DNA of 64,000 nucleotides. Source: Bacteroidales bacterium. GTDB taxonomy: Bacteria; Bacteroidota; Bacteroidia; Bacteroidales; P3. The stretch lies in assembly GCA_031272705.1 (NCBI GenBank), contig JAISTG010000036.1, positions 1 to 64,000 on the forward strand. The letters run 5' to 3'. Both the position numbers and the translations under genes were made by a program. Under the pieces are notes generated by a model that had not been told where the DNA came from, ran no database searches, and was given only the letters and a program-made list of their open reading frames with translations. Positions 6,955-16,002 of the stretch are shown here, in pieces. Numbering within the stretch: position 1 is the first letter of the stretch; every line of letters starts with the position of its first letter.

Positions 6955-7958
6955 TTTATTATGTTGTTTGTAGTTTTTATTATTGCTTTTACGTCCTGCT
7001 GACGCATACATTTGAAATGGCGTTTAGGGCATCGCTTATACCCTAATTTGCTGCAAGGGCGGCACTTTAAGCCTTTAACTTCAAAATTATACACTTCAAA
7101 ATCCGCATCCTCAGGCTTACAGGCACTCATACCAAAATCCATTACGGTATTGCCCCAAACCGCTACTGTGTTTCTGTGCAACGCCGCCGCAATGTGCATT
7201 AAGCCAGTATCACCCGTTATTACTGCCTCAGCATTTGCAACAATAGCCGCCGTTTGATTGATGTTAAACACTCCGCAGGCATTAAAAACCTTTGCTCCAA
7301 CTGCATTCTCTATCTCTATGGCTTTCCTTCTATCGTTCTTATCTCCCAGCAGCACAACCGGTAATGCCAATCCCAGACATATTTGCACTAACATATCGGT
7401 AGGGAGTTGTTTTGTGGCGTGCTGCGACCCGCAGGCAATGGCTACAAATCCATTTTCGAAGTTTTGCGGCAGGTTTGCAACCGATTCAAAGTCATATTCG
7501 TTAAGGTGATATTCCGTTCCCTTGCCATCATTCCTTACATTAAGGCATTCAAGAGCCATAAAATATCTGTCAATCACGTGAATATGAGGCAAAAGATTGA
7601 TTTTGAAAACAGTCAAAAGCCATTTGCGAACGTTTAACTTTGGAAACGTAAAACGGGATTTACGCAATCGCAAAGCAACCATACGGGAACGCAGATTGCG
7701 TTGCAGGTCTATGACGGTTGAATACTTTTCCTCACGTAACTCCTTAATGATTTCGGAAGGAGAGACTTTGAATGAATAAATTTTATCCAAAAAAGGATTG
7801 TTTGAAAGAATAATCGCGTTTCGTTCTTTGGTTAAGAAATGAACCTCAACGTCCGTTACCTGTGATTTTAAGGCTCTTATGACAGGTGTAGTCAGCACTA
7901 TATCACCTATGGAACTGAAACGGATAATTAAAATCTTTCGCTTGGGTACTTCGTCCAT
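6951..7958 (-). CDS. Glycosyltransferase family 9 (heptosyltransferase-like)
   Basis: A 335-residue protein with KILIIRFSSIGDIVLTTPVI at the N-terminus and VITGDTGLMHIAAAL near residue 250, both typical of ADP-heptose:LPS heptosyltransferases (GT9). It probably adds a sugar to lipopolysaccharide core on the cytoplasmic face. The C-terminus has several cysteines (LKCRPCSKLGYKRCPKRHFKC), also seen in some family members. It is translationally coupled to mazG by an ATGA overlap and preceded by a promoter. Confidence 0.88.
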   Translation of the reverse strand: MDEVPKRKILIIRFSSIGDIVLTTPVIRALKSQVTDVEVHFLTKERNAIILSNNPFLDKIYSFKVSPSEIIKELREEKYSTVIDLQRNLRSRMVALRLRKSRFTFPKLNVRKWLLTVFKINLLPHIHVIDRYFMALECLNVRNDGKGTEYHLNEYDFESVANLPQNFENGFVAIACGSQHATKQLPTDMLVQICLGLALPVVLLGDKNDRRKAIEIENAVGAKVFNACGVFNINQTAAIVANAEAVITGDTGLMHIAAALHRNTVAVWGNTVMDFGMSACKPEDADFEVYNFEVKGLKCRPCSKLGYKRCPKRHFKCMRQQDVKAIIKTTNNIIK

Positions 7959-7985
7959 TTGTAAAAAAACGTTTGATTAGGCTTG

Positions 7986-7993
7986 CAAAGATA
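7986..7993 (-). promoter_or_regulatory. -7 box of the GT9-mazG operon
   Basis: On the minus strand TATCTTTG followed by CAAGC, about 28 bases upstream of the GT9 ATG. No clear TTTG -33 element at the usual distance. Confidence 0.55.
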
Positions 7994-8101
7994 CAAAATT
8001 TAAATAAATAAGATATAATGCAAAAAAAAAATTACTAAGCACAATGCAAAACATTATGTAGTTACCTTACCTGTTATCATAACTTTATCCTCTATTCCTG
8101 A

Positions 8102-8173
8102 AATCAAATTATAGCGAGTTAGAATCAAATTATAGAACGCTGTAATTTGATTCTAATTTTCTATAATCAAATT
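8102..8173. repeat. 21-bp box array A (4 boxes)
   Basis: AATCAAATT at 8102, AATCAAATT at 8123, AATTTGATT at 8144 and AATCAAATT at 8165, each separated by exactly 12 bases (atagcgagttag, atagaacgctgt, ctaattttctat). Orientation R-R-F-R, where F is AATTTGATT. It lies between the 3' end of rimM and the promoter of the GT9 operon. Confidence 0.95.
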
Positions 8174-8224
8174 CTAAAAATACGGGACGGAGTTTTATGC
8201 CGTTAAAATTTTCTTTTATCTAAT

Positions 8225-8752
8225 TTATTCAAGGTAAAGTTCTATCAAACCTTCGGGTGCGTTGATGGTAATCTGTTGTTTGTTGCGGTCAATTTTGGTT
8301 ATAACTTGGTCTATTATCGGTATCAAAACCTCTTTTCCCTCATGGTCAATGCTGAAAAGGGCTTGCGGCGAATTATCCAGCACTTCGGTTATCGTACCTA
8401 CAAACCCAAACCGACTGTCTTCTACCTTAAAACCAATGACTTCGTGATAATAAAACTTCGTTCCGTCCAAAGGCGGCAACAAAGTTAGAGGAAGATAAAG
8501 GTCTTTGCCGATAAGCCGTTCGCTGTCTTCAACATCGGTATCCTTAAATCTGATAACCGCCTTGTTATTGTTCAGTCTTATCGCTGCTATTTCATACAAT
8601 ATCAATCGGTTATTTATTTCCACAAATACGCCGTCAAGTTCCGCATAGTCCAAAGGATTATCCACGTCAAGGAAAGCAACAAGTTCCCCCTTGAAACTAA
8701 ACGGTTTAACAATCTTACCAAGATAAAAACAGTCCTTCTTTTCCATCATCAT
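8225..8752 (-). CDS. rimM: 16S rRNA processing protein RimM
   Basis: A 175-residue 30S maturation factor. The N-terminal RimM beta-barrel begins at CFYLGKIVKPFSFKGELVAF. The C-terminal PRC-barrel domain includes KFYYHEVIGFKV, GFVGTITEVLDNSPQALFSI, and the strongly conserved EVLIPIIDQVI and APEGLIELYLE. It follows parE by 9 bases on the same strand and is probably co-transcribed with it. Confidence 0.95.
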   Translation of the reverse strand: MMMEKKDCFYLGKIVKPFSFKGELVAFLDVDNPLDYAELDGVFVEINNRLILYEIAAIRLNNNKAVIRFKDTDVEDSERLIGKDLYLPLTLLPPLDGTKFYYHEVIGFKVEDSRFGFVGTITEVLDNSPQALFSIDHEGKEVLIPIIDQVITKIDRNKQQITINAPEGLIELYLE

Positions 8753-8761
8753 TCTTATATC

Positions 8762-10624
8762 TTATTCATTCACCGCCTCTTCATAACGCAGATTCTCTAT
8801 AATGAACTCCTGCCGTTCGGGAGTGTTGTCTCCCATGTAGAAAGCCAAAACCTCTTTTATTCCACTCTCCTTATTGAGCAGTACAGGCTCAAGTCGCATA
8901 TCTTTTCCTATGAAATGAGCAAACTCATCGGGCGAAATCTCTCCCAGACCCTTAAACCGCGTTATCTCTGCCGAAGAACCCAAATCGGAAATAGCCTTTT
9001 GACGCTCGGCATCGGTGTAACAATAAAACGTTTGTTTGCGATTACGAACGCGGAAAAGAGGTGTTTGCAGTATATAAACGTGTCCGCTTTTAACAAGTTC
9101 AGGGAAGAACGACAGGAAAAAAGTCATCAACAGCATACGAATGTGCATTCCATCCACGTCGGCGTCGGTTGCGATAACTATATTGTTATAACGCAGGTTG
9201 TCCATTTCCTCGTCAATGTTCAAAGCGTTGTGAAGGAGGTTAAACTCTTCGTTTGTATAAACTACTTCTTTAGTCTTGTTGTAGCAATTATAGGGTTTGC
9301 CTCGCAAAGAAAAGACTGCCTGCGTCTGAACGTCCCTACTCTTTGTTATAGACCCACTTGCCGAGTCGCCCTCCGTGATAAAGAGCGTTGATTCCAATCT
9401 TCGCTCGTCTTTTGAGTTATAATGTATTTTGCAATCGCGGAGTTTCTTGTTTGTAAGGCTGACTTTCTTTGCCGATTCCCGTGCTAACTTCTTCACATTT
9501 TGCATTCCCTTCCGCTCTTTCTCATTGATGATTATCTTTTGCAGAAGAGCCTCCGCTACATCGCCGTGAATGTGCAGGTAATCGTCAAAAGCCTTCTTCA
9601 CGGTCTCAATAATGAAGGTCTTAACCGCCTGTCCGCTGCCGTCGGGTTTCATATTGGTAGAGCCGAGTTTGGTTTTGGTCTGGCTCTCAAAAACAGGCTC
9701 TTCTATGCGAAGGCTTATCGCCGACACCATTCCCGACCTAACGTCAGAGGGTTCAAAATCCCTGTGATAGAAATCACGTGCTACCTTCACGATAGCCTCT
9801 CTGAATGCCGATAAATGCGTTCCTCCCTGCGTTGTATGCTGACCATTGACAAAGGAATAGTTTTCTTCACTTACCACTTTGTCGCTGTGCGTTATGGCAA
9901 ACTCAAAGCCGTTTTCCAAAAGATGAACCACGGGATACAAACCCTCACCTTCCATATTGTTTTGCAGCAAATCAAGCAAACCATTCCGCGATTGAAACTT
10001 CTGTCCGTTGAAAAGAATGGTCAGTCCTTTGTTAAGATAGGCGTAATTCCAAATCATCTTTTCCACGTATTCGCTTAAAAAAGTGTAGTTGGCAAATAAA
10101 CGTCGGTCGCTGTCGGGTTTGAAAGTTATGATAGTGCCGTTTGGTTCGCCGCAAGCAATGATTGGATTGTCTTCAACGAGTTCTCCGGCGGCGAAAGAGG
10201 CTGTTTTGGTTTTGCCGTCCCGAATTGACTGCACGTGAAAGTACTCACTGAGGGCATTAACCGCCTTTACACCGACACCATTCATTCCTACGGACTTTTG
10301 AAAAGCCACGCTGTCGTACTTTCCGCCGGTATTCATCTTTGAAACGCAATCAACAACGCTTTCCAAAGGGATTCCGCGTCCGTAATCCCTCACTTTAACG
10401 AGACCGCTATCAAAATCTATATCAATGTCTATCTGCTTTCCTGCCCCCATAGCAAACTCATCAATGCTGTTATCCACGACTTCCTTGAGCAGGACATAAA
10501 TTCCATCATCGGACGAAGCCCCTTCGCCGAGTTTTCCTATGTACATACCGGGGCGGAGCCTGATATGTTCGTTCCATTTCAGGCTTTTAATGTTTTCTTG
10601 TGTGTAGTTGATTTGGTTTTCCAT
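8762..10624 (-). CDS. parE: DNA topoisomerase IV subunit B
   Basis: A 620-residue type IIA topoisomerase B subunit. GHKL ATPase motifs: [10 protein letters not shown] (Asn), VRDYGRGIP and [14 protein letters not shown]. Transducer and TOPRIM regions follow: [12 protein letters not shown] (catalytic Glu) and [15 protein letters not shown] (Asp-x-Asp metal site). At 620 residues, without a longer C-terminal extension, it fits ParE; the start [20 protein letters not shown] and the lack of gyrA nearby favour ParE over GyrB. The parC partner is not in the window. Confidence 0.9.
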   Translation of the reverse strand: MENQINYTQENIKSLKWNEHIRLRPGMYIGKLGEGASSDDGIYVLLKEVVDNSIDEFAMGAGKQIDIDIDFDSGLVKVRDYGRGIPLESVVDCVSKMNTGGKYDSVAFQKSVGMNGVGVKAVNALSEYFHVQSIRDGKTKTASFAAGELVEDNPIIACGEPNGTIITFKPDSDRRLFANYTFLSEYVEKMIWNYAYLNKGLTILFNGQKFQSRNGLLDLLQNNMEGEGLYPVVHLLENGFEFAITHSDKVVSEENYSFVNGQHTTQGGTHLSAFREAIVKVARDFYHRDFEPSDVRSGMVSAISLRIEEPVFESQTKTKLGSTNMKPDGSGQAVKTFIIETVKKAFDDYLHIHGDVAEALLQKIIINEKERKGMQNVKKLARESAKKVSLTNKKLRDCKIHYNSKDERRLESTLFITEGDSASGSITKSRDVQTQAVFSLRGKPYNCYNKTKEVVYTNEEFNLLHNALNIDEEMDNLRYNNIVIATDADVDGMHIRMLLMTFFLSFFPELVKSGHVYILQTPLFRVRNRKQTFYCYTDAERQKAISDLGSSAEITRFKGLGEISPDEFAHFIGKDMRLEPVLLNKESGIKEVLAFYMGDNTPERQEFIIENLRYEEAVNE

Positions 10625-10649
10625 TGAGTTATCTGTTCAAAATCGGGTG

Positions 10650-10657
10650 CAAAAGTA
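10650..10657 (-). promoter_or_regulatory. -7 box of parE
   Basis: Minus strand TACTTTTG followed by CACCC, 26 bases upstream of the parE ATG. A -33 TTTG is not evident. Confidence 0.55.
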
Positions 10658-10706
10658 CTAAAAATTTGCTTTATGGCGGTCGGTTTTCTTTTCGCAGATT
10701 GTTTTT

Positions 10707-12671
10707 TCAGGAACTGTAAGGCAGGTCGCTTTTTGTGGTTTCTATTATGCCTAATCCTTTGTAATGCAATTTGTTTCTAAAATCAAACATATCTTTTTCT
10801 GCAACCTTGGGAGCAAAAATCACTTCCTCAGTATTTGGACTCAAGTTTCCATATTCAATGTAAAACGCTTCGCTTTCCGCGTCATGCTTAACTCTTTTCT
10901 TATTTTTCAGCATTTCTACCTGAATTATGCGGCATTCCTGCTCCTCTTTGAACGCCACGTGCTTAACCAAATAACGCAAATTCAACAATAACTTTCCTAC
11001 AACCTCCTCATCCAAACCCTCTATCTTTGTTTTCAACTCATCTAACTTCGTTTGAACCGCTTTCTTTGTCGTTTTAATTTTATCTTCGTACGTTTCAATA
11101 TTATTCTTCTCTTCTTGCTTCAGCGTATAACTATCTTTATGTCCTACGGACTCAACAAAACCTGTGTCAGGGTCAAGATATATGCAGCGGAAAAGAGGAT
11201 ATTTTTCTCCCTTTTTTATTTCTATTTTATCCCTTTCATTTTCCCCTCCCATTGCAGTAATTTCTACGGACACACATTGAGCAATTTTATCCTTAAAATA
11301 GTATTTGTTCAGCACAATGCTTACTCCTGTTGCCTCCTTGCCTTCATTGTTTTTGCCGTAAAGCCGAAACTGATTAAGGTTATTAAGATTGAAGGTGAAA
11401 GAACCAATAAAGGCATTGTAAGTATCCGATAATGCTGCATCCTTTTGCTCTATCTTCATTGCATTAAGAAGAGTCAGCCCTTCCTGAGGGTCATTCATCG
11501 TATTGGAAATGCCAAGCCGAAACGGGCTACCATTAGAAGGTTCTTTTTTATCACCAAAGAACAGTATCTTTGCCGTATCCAATTTTGTATAATGGGCAAA
11601 GGCGATCTCATAATCGTTCTTTGTGCCAACCATTTCAACAAAGCATTCCTTCATAATCAGCAAAGACTGAATATAAACATCCTTATATTTCTTTGTTTTC
11701 TTAAATCCTTGCATTGCTTCATTGAAAAAGGGGTCGTATTCTTTGTCTTCCAAAAGTTTATAAACAAATTCAGTTGGATTCTCTTCATAGTTTATCCTAT
11801 CTAAAACGTCTAATAACGGACAATTTCCTTTTTTCAGATTTTTAACTGCTGATTTTATCTTTCCAAGATTTTTATAAGCAAATCCCATATTGTTGTATGC
11901 ATCTTCGTAATTGGGATTTAATTTTATTGCCTTCTTATAACATTTTATTGCTTCCTTGTATTGTCCGTTCCAATTCGCATAAGCAACGCCCATATTGTTG
12001 TATGCGGCTGCGTAATTGGGATTTAATTTTATTGCCTTCTTATAATATTCTATTGCTTTTTCATATTGTTTGTTCCAATTCGCATAAGCATTTCCCATAT
12101 TGTTGTATGCGTATGCGTAATTGGGCTGTAACTCTATTGCCTTCTCATAACATTCTATTGCTTTCTCGTATTGCCCGTTCCAATCCTTATAAGCATTTCC
12201 CATATTGTAGTATGCGGCTACATAATTGGGCTGTAACTCTATTGCCTTCTTATAACATTCTATCGCTTCTTTGTAATTTTGTTTCCCATCCGCATAAGCA
12301 TTTCCCATATTGTTGTATGCATCTGCGTCATCAGGCTCTAATTCTATTGCCTTCTCATAACATTCTATCGCTTTTTTGTAATTTTGTTTCCCATCCGCAT
12401 AAGCAACGCCCATATTGAAATAAGCCTCTGCAAAACCGGGCTTATACTCTATAGCCTTCTCATAACATTCTATTGCTTTTTTGTAATTTTGTTTCCCATC
12501 CGCATAAGCAACGCCCATACATAAGTATGCGGCTGCGTAATCGGGCTGTAACTCTATTGCCTTCTCATACCATTCTATTGCTTTTTCGTAATCCAGATTA
12601 TGAAATGCATCTACACCTTCATTATAGTACTTTTCGGCTAATTGTTCTTTTCTTCTGCTGTCGTTTTTCAT
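10707..12671 (-). CDS. TPR protein with C-terminal DUF2971-like domain
   Basis: A 654-residue protein and the only TPR copy here with an added domain. Residues 1-285 are about seven 35-residue TPR units (YEKAIECYEKAIELQPNYA type; some with DGKQN in place of NWNGQ). Residues 290-360 are helical. From about 365 to 640 the sequence resembles DUF2971: FAHYTKLDTAKILFFGD, then FRLGISNTMNDPQEG (the family's NDPxE-type motif), and later VAFKEEQECRIIQVE near the C-terminus. DUF2971 has no settled biochemical role that I know. It is last in a two-gene run with the 12695-13723 gene (23-base gap). No signal peptide, so probably cytoplasmic. Confidence 0.75.
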   Translation of the reverse strand: MKNDSRRKEQLAEKYYNEGVDAFHNLDYEKAIEWYEKAIELQPDYAAAYLCMGVAYADGKQNYKKAIECYEKAIEYKPGFAEAYFNMGVAYADGKQNYKKAIECYEKAIELEPDDADAYNNMGNAYADGKQNYKEAIECYKKAIELQPNYVAAYYNMGNAYKDWNGQYEKAIECYEKAIELQPNYAYAYNNMGNAYANWNKQYEKAIEYYKKAIKLNPNYAAAYNNMGVAYANWNGQYKEAIKCYKKAIKLNPNYEDAYNNMGFAYKNLGKIKSAVKNLKKGNCPLLDVLDRINYEENPTEFVYKLLEDKEYDPFFNEAMQGFKKTKKYKDVYIQSLLIMKECFVEMVGTKNDYEIAFAHYTKLDTAKILFFGDKKEPSNGSPFRLGISNTMNDPQEGLTLLNAMKIEQKDAALSDTYNAFIGSFTFNLNNLNQFRLYGKNNEGKEATGVSIVLNKYYFKDKIAQCVSVEITAMGGENERDKIEIKKGEKYPLFRCIYLDPDTGFVESVGHKDSYTLKQEEKNNIETYEDKIKTTKKAVQTKLDELKTKIEGLDEEVVGKLLLNLRYLVKHVAFKEEQECRIIQVEMLKNKKRVKHDAESEAFYIEYGNLSPNTEEVIFAPKVAEKDMFDFRNKLHYKGLGIIETTKSDLPYSS

Positions 12672-12694
12672 CGTTTTAATGGGTATTTAATTAA

Positions 12695-13723
12695 CTATTT
12701 GATGTTGTTTGCTTGAAGCCAGTCTTTTGCTTGCTTATATCCGAGTTTTGCAGCCTGCTTCATACAATCTATTCCCTCATCATAGTACTTTAATTTCATA
12801 TAAGCAGCTCCCAGATTGAAATATGCGTATGCGTCATTAGGATTATATTCTATCCCTTTCTCAAAACATTCTATTGCTTTCTCATACTGCCCGTTCCAAG
12901 TCGCATAAGCAAGTCCCATATTAAAATATGCCGTTGCGTCATCGGGATTATACTCCAATGCCTTTTGATAACATTCTATTGCTTTCGCATAATCCTGCTT
13001 ACACATCGCATATGCATTTCCCAGATTTTGATAAACATCTATGTATTCGGTTTTATATTTTGCAGCCTTCTCATAACATTCCAATGCTTTTTCGTATTGT
13101 CCGTTCCACATCCAATAAGCATTTCCCAGATAGAAGTAAGTATTTGCCGCATCAGGTTTTAACTCTATTGCCTTTTGAAAACATTCTATTGCTTTCTCAT
13201 AATCCTGCTTCCAAGCCGCATAAGCACCTCCCATATTGCTGTATGCGTCTGCGAAATCGGGCTTATACTTTATTGCTTCCTTGTAACAGTTTATTGCTTT
13301 GTTGTGTTGTCCGTTCCACTTCTCATAAGCCTCTCCCATAGCATAATATGCTTCCACATTATCGTGTTTATACTCTATGGATTTCTTATAACATTCTATT
13401 GCCTTTGCGTATTGTTCGTTCCAATCCTCATAAGCATGTCCCATAACATAATATACTTCTGCGTAATTATAATATGCGTTCGGGTCATTGGGCGATAATT
13501 CTATTAACTTTTGAAAACATTCTATCGCTTTCTCAAACTGTCCATGCCAAGTAGCATAAGCCATTCCCATATCGTAATATGCGGCTGCGTAATCGGGCTT
13601 ACAGGTTACTGCCCGCTTATAACAATCTATTGCTTTTTCGCAATCATTGTTTTTAAATGCCGTATTGCCTTCCTTTAAGTAAGTTTCGGCTAATTTTTCA
13701 TTTATTTCGTTATCGTTCAACAT
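12695..13723 (-). CDS. TPR-repeat protein, cytoplasmic type
   Basis: A 342-residue protein of about nine 35-residue TPR units. Its N-terminal module (AFKNNDCEKAIDCYKRAVTCKPDYA) is the TCKPD version shared with the genes at 16003, 17023, 21072 and 22358. One unit near residue 80 carries an insert (YYNYAEVYYVMGHAYEDW). It ends with the common cap, GIDCMKQAAKLGYKQAKDWL. No signal peptide. Probably a protein-binding scaffold; partner unknown. First gene after its own promoter, followed by the TPR-DUF2971 gene. Confidence 0.85.
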   Translation of the reverse strand: MLNDNEINEKLAETYLKEGNTAFKNNDCEKAIDCYKRAVTCKPDYAAAYYDMGMAYATWHGQFEKAIECFQKLIELSPNDPNAYYNYAEVYYVMGHAYEDWNEQYAKAIECYKKSIEYKHDNVEAYYAMGEAYEKWNGQHNKAINCYKEAIKYKPDFADAYSNMGGAYAAWKQDYEKAIECFQKAIELKPDAANTYFYLGNAYWMWNGQYEKALECYEKAAKYKTEYIDVYQNLGNAYAMCKQDYAKAIECYQKALEYNPDDATAYFNMGLAYATWNGQYEKAIECFEKGIEYNPNDAYAYFNLGAAYMKLKYYDEGIDCMKQAAKLGYKQAKDWLQANNIK

Positions 13724-13760
13724 AATTTTAATAGGTATTTAATCAAATAATATCAGGTTG

Positions 13761-13768
13761 CAAATATA
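13761..13768 (-). promoter_or_regulatory. -7 box of the 13723-10707 TPR operon
   Basis: Minus strand TATATTTG followed by CAACCTGATATT, the same initial transcribed sequence as the other TPR promoters, but without the GTACG palindrome. Confidence 0.5.
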
Positions 13769-13784
13769 CTATAATTTTTCCAAA

Positions 13785-13810
13785 CGGGACTACGGATAGC
13801 CTAAAGCCCG
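13785..13810 (-). terminator. 3' hairpin of TPR gene (copy 1 of 3)
   Basis: On the minus strand, immediately after the stop codon of the 13811 gene: CGGGCTTTAGGCTATCCG then TAGTCCCG. GGCTA can pair with TAGTCC (one bulge) around TCCG, or the outer CGGG with CCCG. Nearly identical copies follow the TPR genes ending at 19387 and 28260. Confidence 0.65.
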
Positions 13811-14728
13811 TTATTCTATTCCGTTTGCTTTAAGCCAGTCTTTTGCAGGCTCATATCCGAGTTGTGCAGCCTGCTTCATAGATGCTATTGCCTGCTCATT
13901 ATCCCCTAATGTTTCATAAGTAATTCCCATAAGATAATATGCGAGTTCATAATCGGGCGAATGCTCTATTGCTTTTTTATAACATTCTATCGCTTTCTCG
14001 TATTGTTCGTTCCAATGCCTATAAGCATTTCCCATACATAAGTATGCCTCTGCGTAATCGGGCTTCAACGCTATAGCCTTCTCGTAACATTCTATCGCTT
14101 TATCATAATCAAAGTTGTCTGCCGCAGAAGCATTTCCCGTATTGTAGTATGCGTCTGCAAAGTCGGGCAGTAATTTTTTTGTCTGCTCATAACTCCATTT
14201 CCATTCCTCATAAGCATCGCCCATATCGCAATAAGCCTCCGCATAATCGGGCTTATACTTTATTGCCTTCTCGTAACATTCTATTGCCGCCTTATACTGC
14301 GTGTCCCAATCCATATAAACACGTCCCATAAGGTAATATGCGTACCCATAATCCTCCTTATACATTACGGCATGCTCCAAGCATTTTATTGCTTTATCAT
14401 ATTGTTCGTTCCAAATATAATAAGCAAGTCCCATACTATAATATGCGTCTGAATAATCGGGCTTATATTCTATTGCCTTTTGATAACATTCTATTGCTTT
14501 ATCATATTGACTGTCCAAATTATAATAAGCAACTCCCATAAGATAATAAGCCTCTGCATAATCGGGCTTATATTTTATTGCCTTCTCACAACATTTTATT
14601 GCCTTCTTGTATTGTCCGTTGTTATACAAGTCAATGCCTTCGGTAAGATGCTTTGAGGCAACATAATCCTGCGACCAACCCTGTAAAGCGAGCATCACTA
14701 ATACCGAAATAAGAATAAATTTTTTCAT
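13811..14728 (-). CDS. Secreted TPR-repeat protein
   Basis: About 305 residues from the ATG at 14728, which gives a clean signal peptide (MKKFILISVLVMLALQGWSQ); an upstream ATG at 14755 adds nine residues. About eight TPR units follow, beginning LTEGIDLYNNGQYKKAIKCC. One unit is shortened (EEWKWSYEQTKKLLPDFADAY). C-terminal cap: LGDNEQAIASMKQAAQLGYE. The product is probably periplasmic, unlike its neighbours. Single-gene unit with the palindrome-containing promoter upstream and the conserved hairpin downstream. Confidence 0.85.
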   Translation of the reverse strand: MKKFILISVLVMLALQGWSQDYVASKHLTEGIDLYNNGQYKKAIKCCEKAIKYKPDYAEAYYLMGVAYYNLDSQYDKAIECYQKAIEYKPDYSDAYYSMGLAYYIWNEQYDKAIKCLEHAVMYKEDYGYAYYLMGRVYMDWDTQYKAAIECYEKAIKYKPDYAEAYCDMGDAYEEWKWSYEQTKKLLPDFADAYYNTGNASAADNFDYDKAIECYEKAIALKPDYAEAYLCMGNAYRHWNEQYEKAIECYKKAIEHSPDYELAYYLMGITYETLGDNEQAIASMKQAAQLGYEPAKDWLKANGIE

Positions 14729-14769
14729 TTTTTTAATGTGTTTATTTGTTATCAATTTTTATCAGGCTG

Positions 14770-14819
14770 CAAAGATAAATAAAATTGTTATAATGAGAGT
14801 ACGACACGTACCAAAGATA
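14770..14819 (-). promoter_or_regulatory. Tandem TPR promoter with palindrome GTACG-TGT-CGTAC
   Basis: Minus strand: TATCTTTG (14819-14812), palindrome GTACGTGTCGTAC (14811-14799), then a second TATCTTTG (14777-14770) exactly 42 bp further on. The same layout is found before three other TPR genes. Confidence 0.7.
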
Positions 14820-14866
14820 CTATAATTTTCTATAATAAAATTTCTATTCTCTTAAAGTACGTTATA

Positions 14867-15973
14867 TTACTTAGTTCTTTCAATCCACCTCTTTGCTGCC
14901 TCATCTCCGAGTTGTGCAGCCTGCTTCATAGATGCTATTGCCTGTTCCTTATCTCCCAGATCCTCATATGCATGTCCCATCCAGTAATAAGCGGCTGCGT
15001 AATCGGGCTTTAACTCTATTGCCTTTTGAAAACATTCTATTGCCTTCTCGTATTGTCCGTTCCAAGCCTCATAAGCATCTCCCATCCAGAAATAAGCGTC
15101 CGCGTAATCGGGCTTATACTCTATTGCCTTTTGATAATATTCTATTGCTTTTTGATATTGTCCGTTCCAATACCTATAAGCATGTCCCATCCAGAAATAA
15201 GCGTCCGCGTCATCGGGCTTATACTCTATAGCCTTTTGATAATATTCTATTGCCTTCTCATATTGTTCATTCCAATTCTCATAAGCACGTCCCATCCAGT
15301 AATAAGCGTATACTGAATTAGGCTCTAATTCTATTACCTTTCCGTAACATTCTATTGCTTTCTCATATTGTCCGTTCCAATGCCTATAAGCATGTCCCAT
15401 CCAAAGATAAGCGTCTGCATAATTGGGCTTTAATTCAATAGCCTTTTGATAACATTCTATTGCCTTTTGATATTGTCCATTCCAATTCTTATAAGCCCAT
15501 CCCATCCAAAGATAAGCGTATGCAAAATCGGGCTGTAATTTTATACATTTCTTAAAACATTCTATTGCTTTTTCGTATTGTCCATTCCAATCCGCATAAG
15601 CACTCCCCATAAGTCCATAAAATATTGAGGCTTGGGGCTTTAATTTTATTGCTTCCTTATAACATTCTATTGCTTTTTCGTATTGTCCGTCCCAATTCTT
15701 ATAAACACTCCCCATACCCCAATAAGCGAATACAAAATCGGGCTGTAATTTTATACATTTCTTAAAACATTCTATTGCTTTCTCATATTGCCCGTCCCAA
15801 TCTCTATAAGTACTCCCCATCCAAAGATAAGCGAGTACGTAATCGGGCTTTAACTCAATAGCCTTTTGAAAATATTCTATCGCTTTGGCGTAATTGTCAT
15901 TCTTTAATGCCACATAACCTTCATCATAGTATTTTTCGGCTAACTGTTCGTTTGTTTGGCTGTCGTTTTCCAT
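14867..15973 (-). CDS. TPR-repeat protein, cytoplasmic type, WMG variant
   Basis: A 368-residue protein of about ten 35-residue units. Most have WMG (AYLWMGSTYRDWDGQ, AYFWMGHAYRYWNGQ) where paralogues have NMG, so unit types have been homogenised within this gene. N-terminus MENDSQTNEQLAEKYYDEG is shared with the 19387 gene. The cap is LGDKEQAIASMKQAAQLGDE and it ends in KRWIERTK. Third gene of the 19257-14867 operon. Confidence 0.85.
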   Translation of the reverse strand: MENDSQTNEQLAEKYYDEGYVALKNDNYAKAIEYFQKAIELKPDYVLAYLWMGSTYRDWDGQYEKAIECFKKCIKLQPDFVFAYWGMGSVYKNWDGQYEKAIECYKEAIKLKPQASIFYGLMGSAYADWNGQYEKAIECFKKCIKLQPDFAYAYLWMGWAYKNWNGQYQKAIECYQKAIELKPNYADAYLWMGHAYRHWNGQYEKAIECYGKVIELEPNSVYAYYWMGRAYENWNEQYEKAIEYYQKAIEYKPDDADAYFWMGHAYRYWNGQYQKAIEYYQKAIEYKPDYADAYFWMGDAYEAWNGQYEKAIECFQKAIELKPDYAAAYYWMGHAYEDLGDKEQAIASMKQAAQLGDEAAKRWIERTK

Positions 15974-16002
15974 AATTTTAACGGGTGTTTAATTAACTAA
16001 TT

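Noticed and set aside
6166-7011. MazG starting at 7011
   Set aside because: This would add 19 residues without family similarity and run back into the upstream gene; the ATGA overlap at 6954 is a better start.
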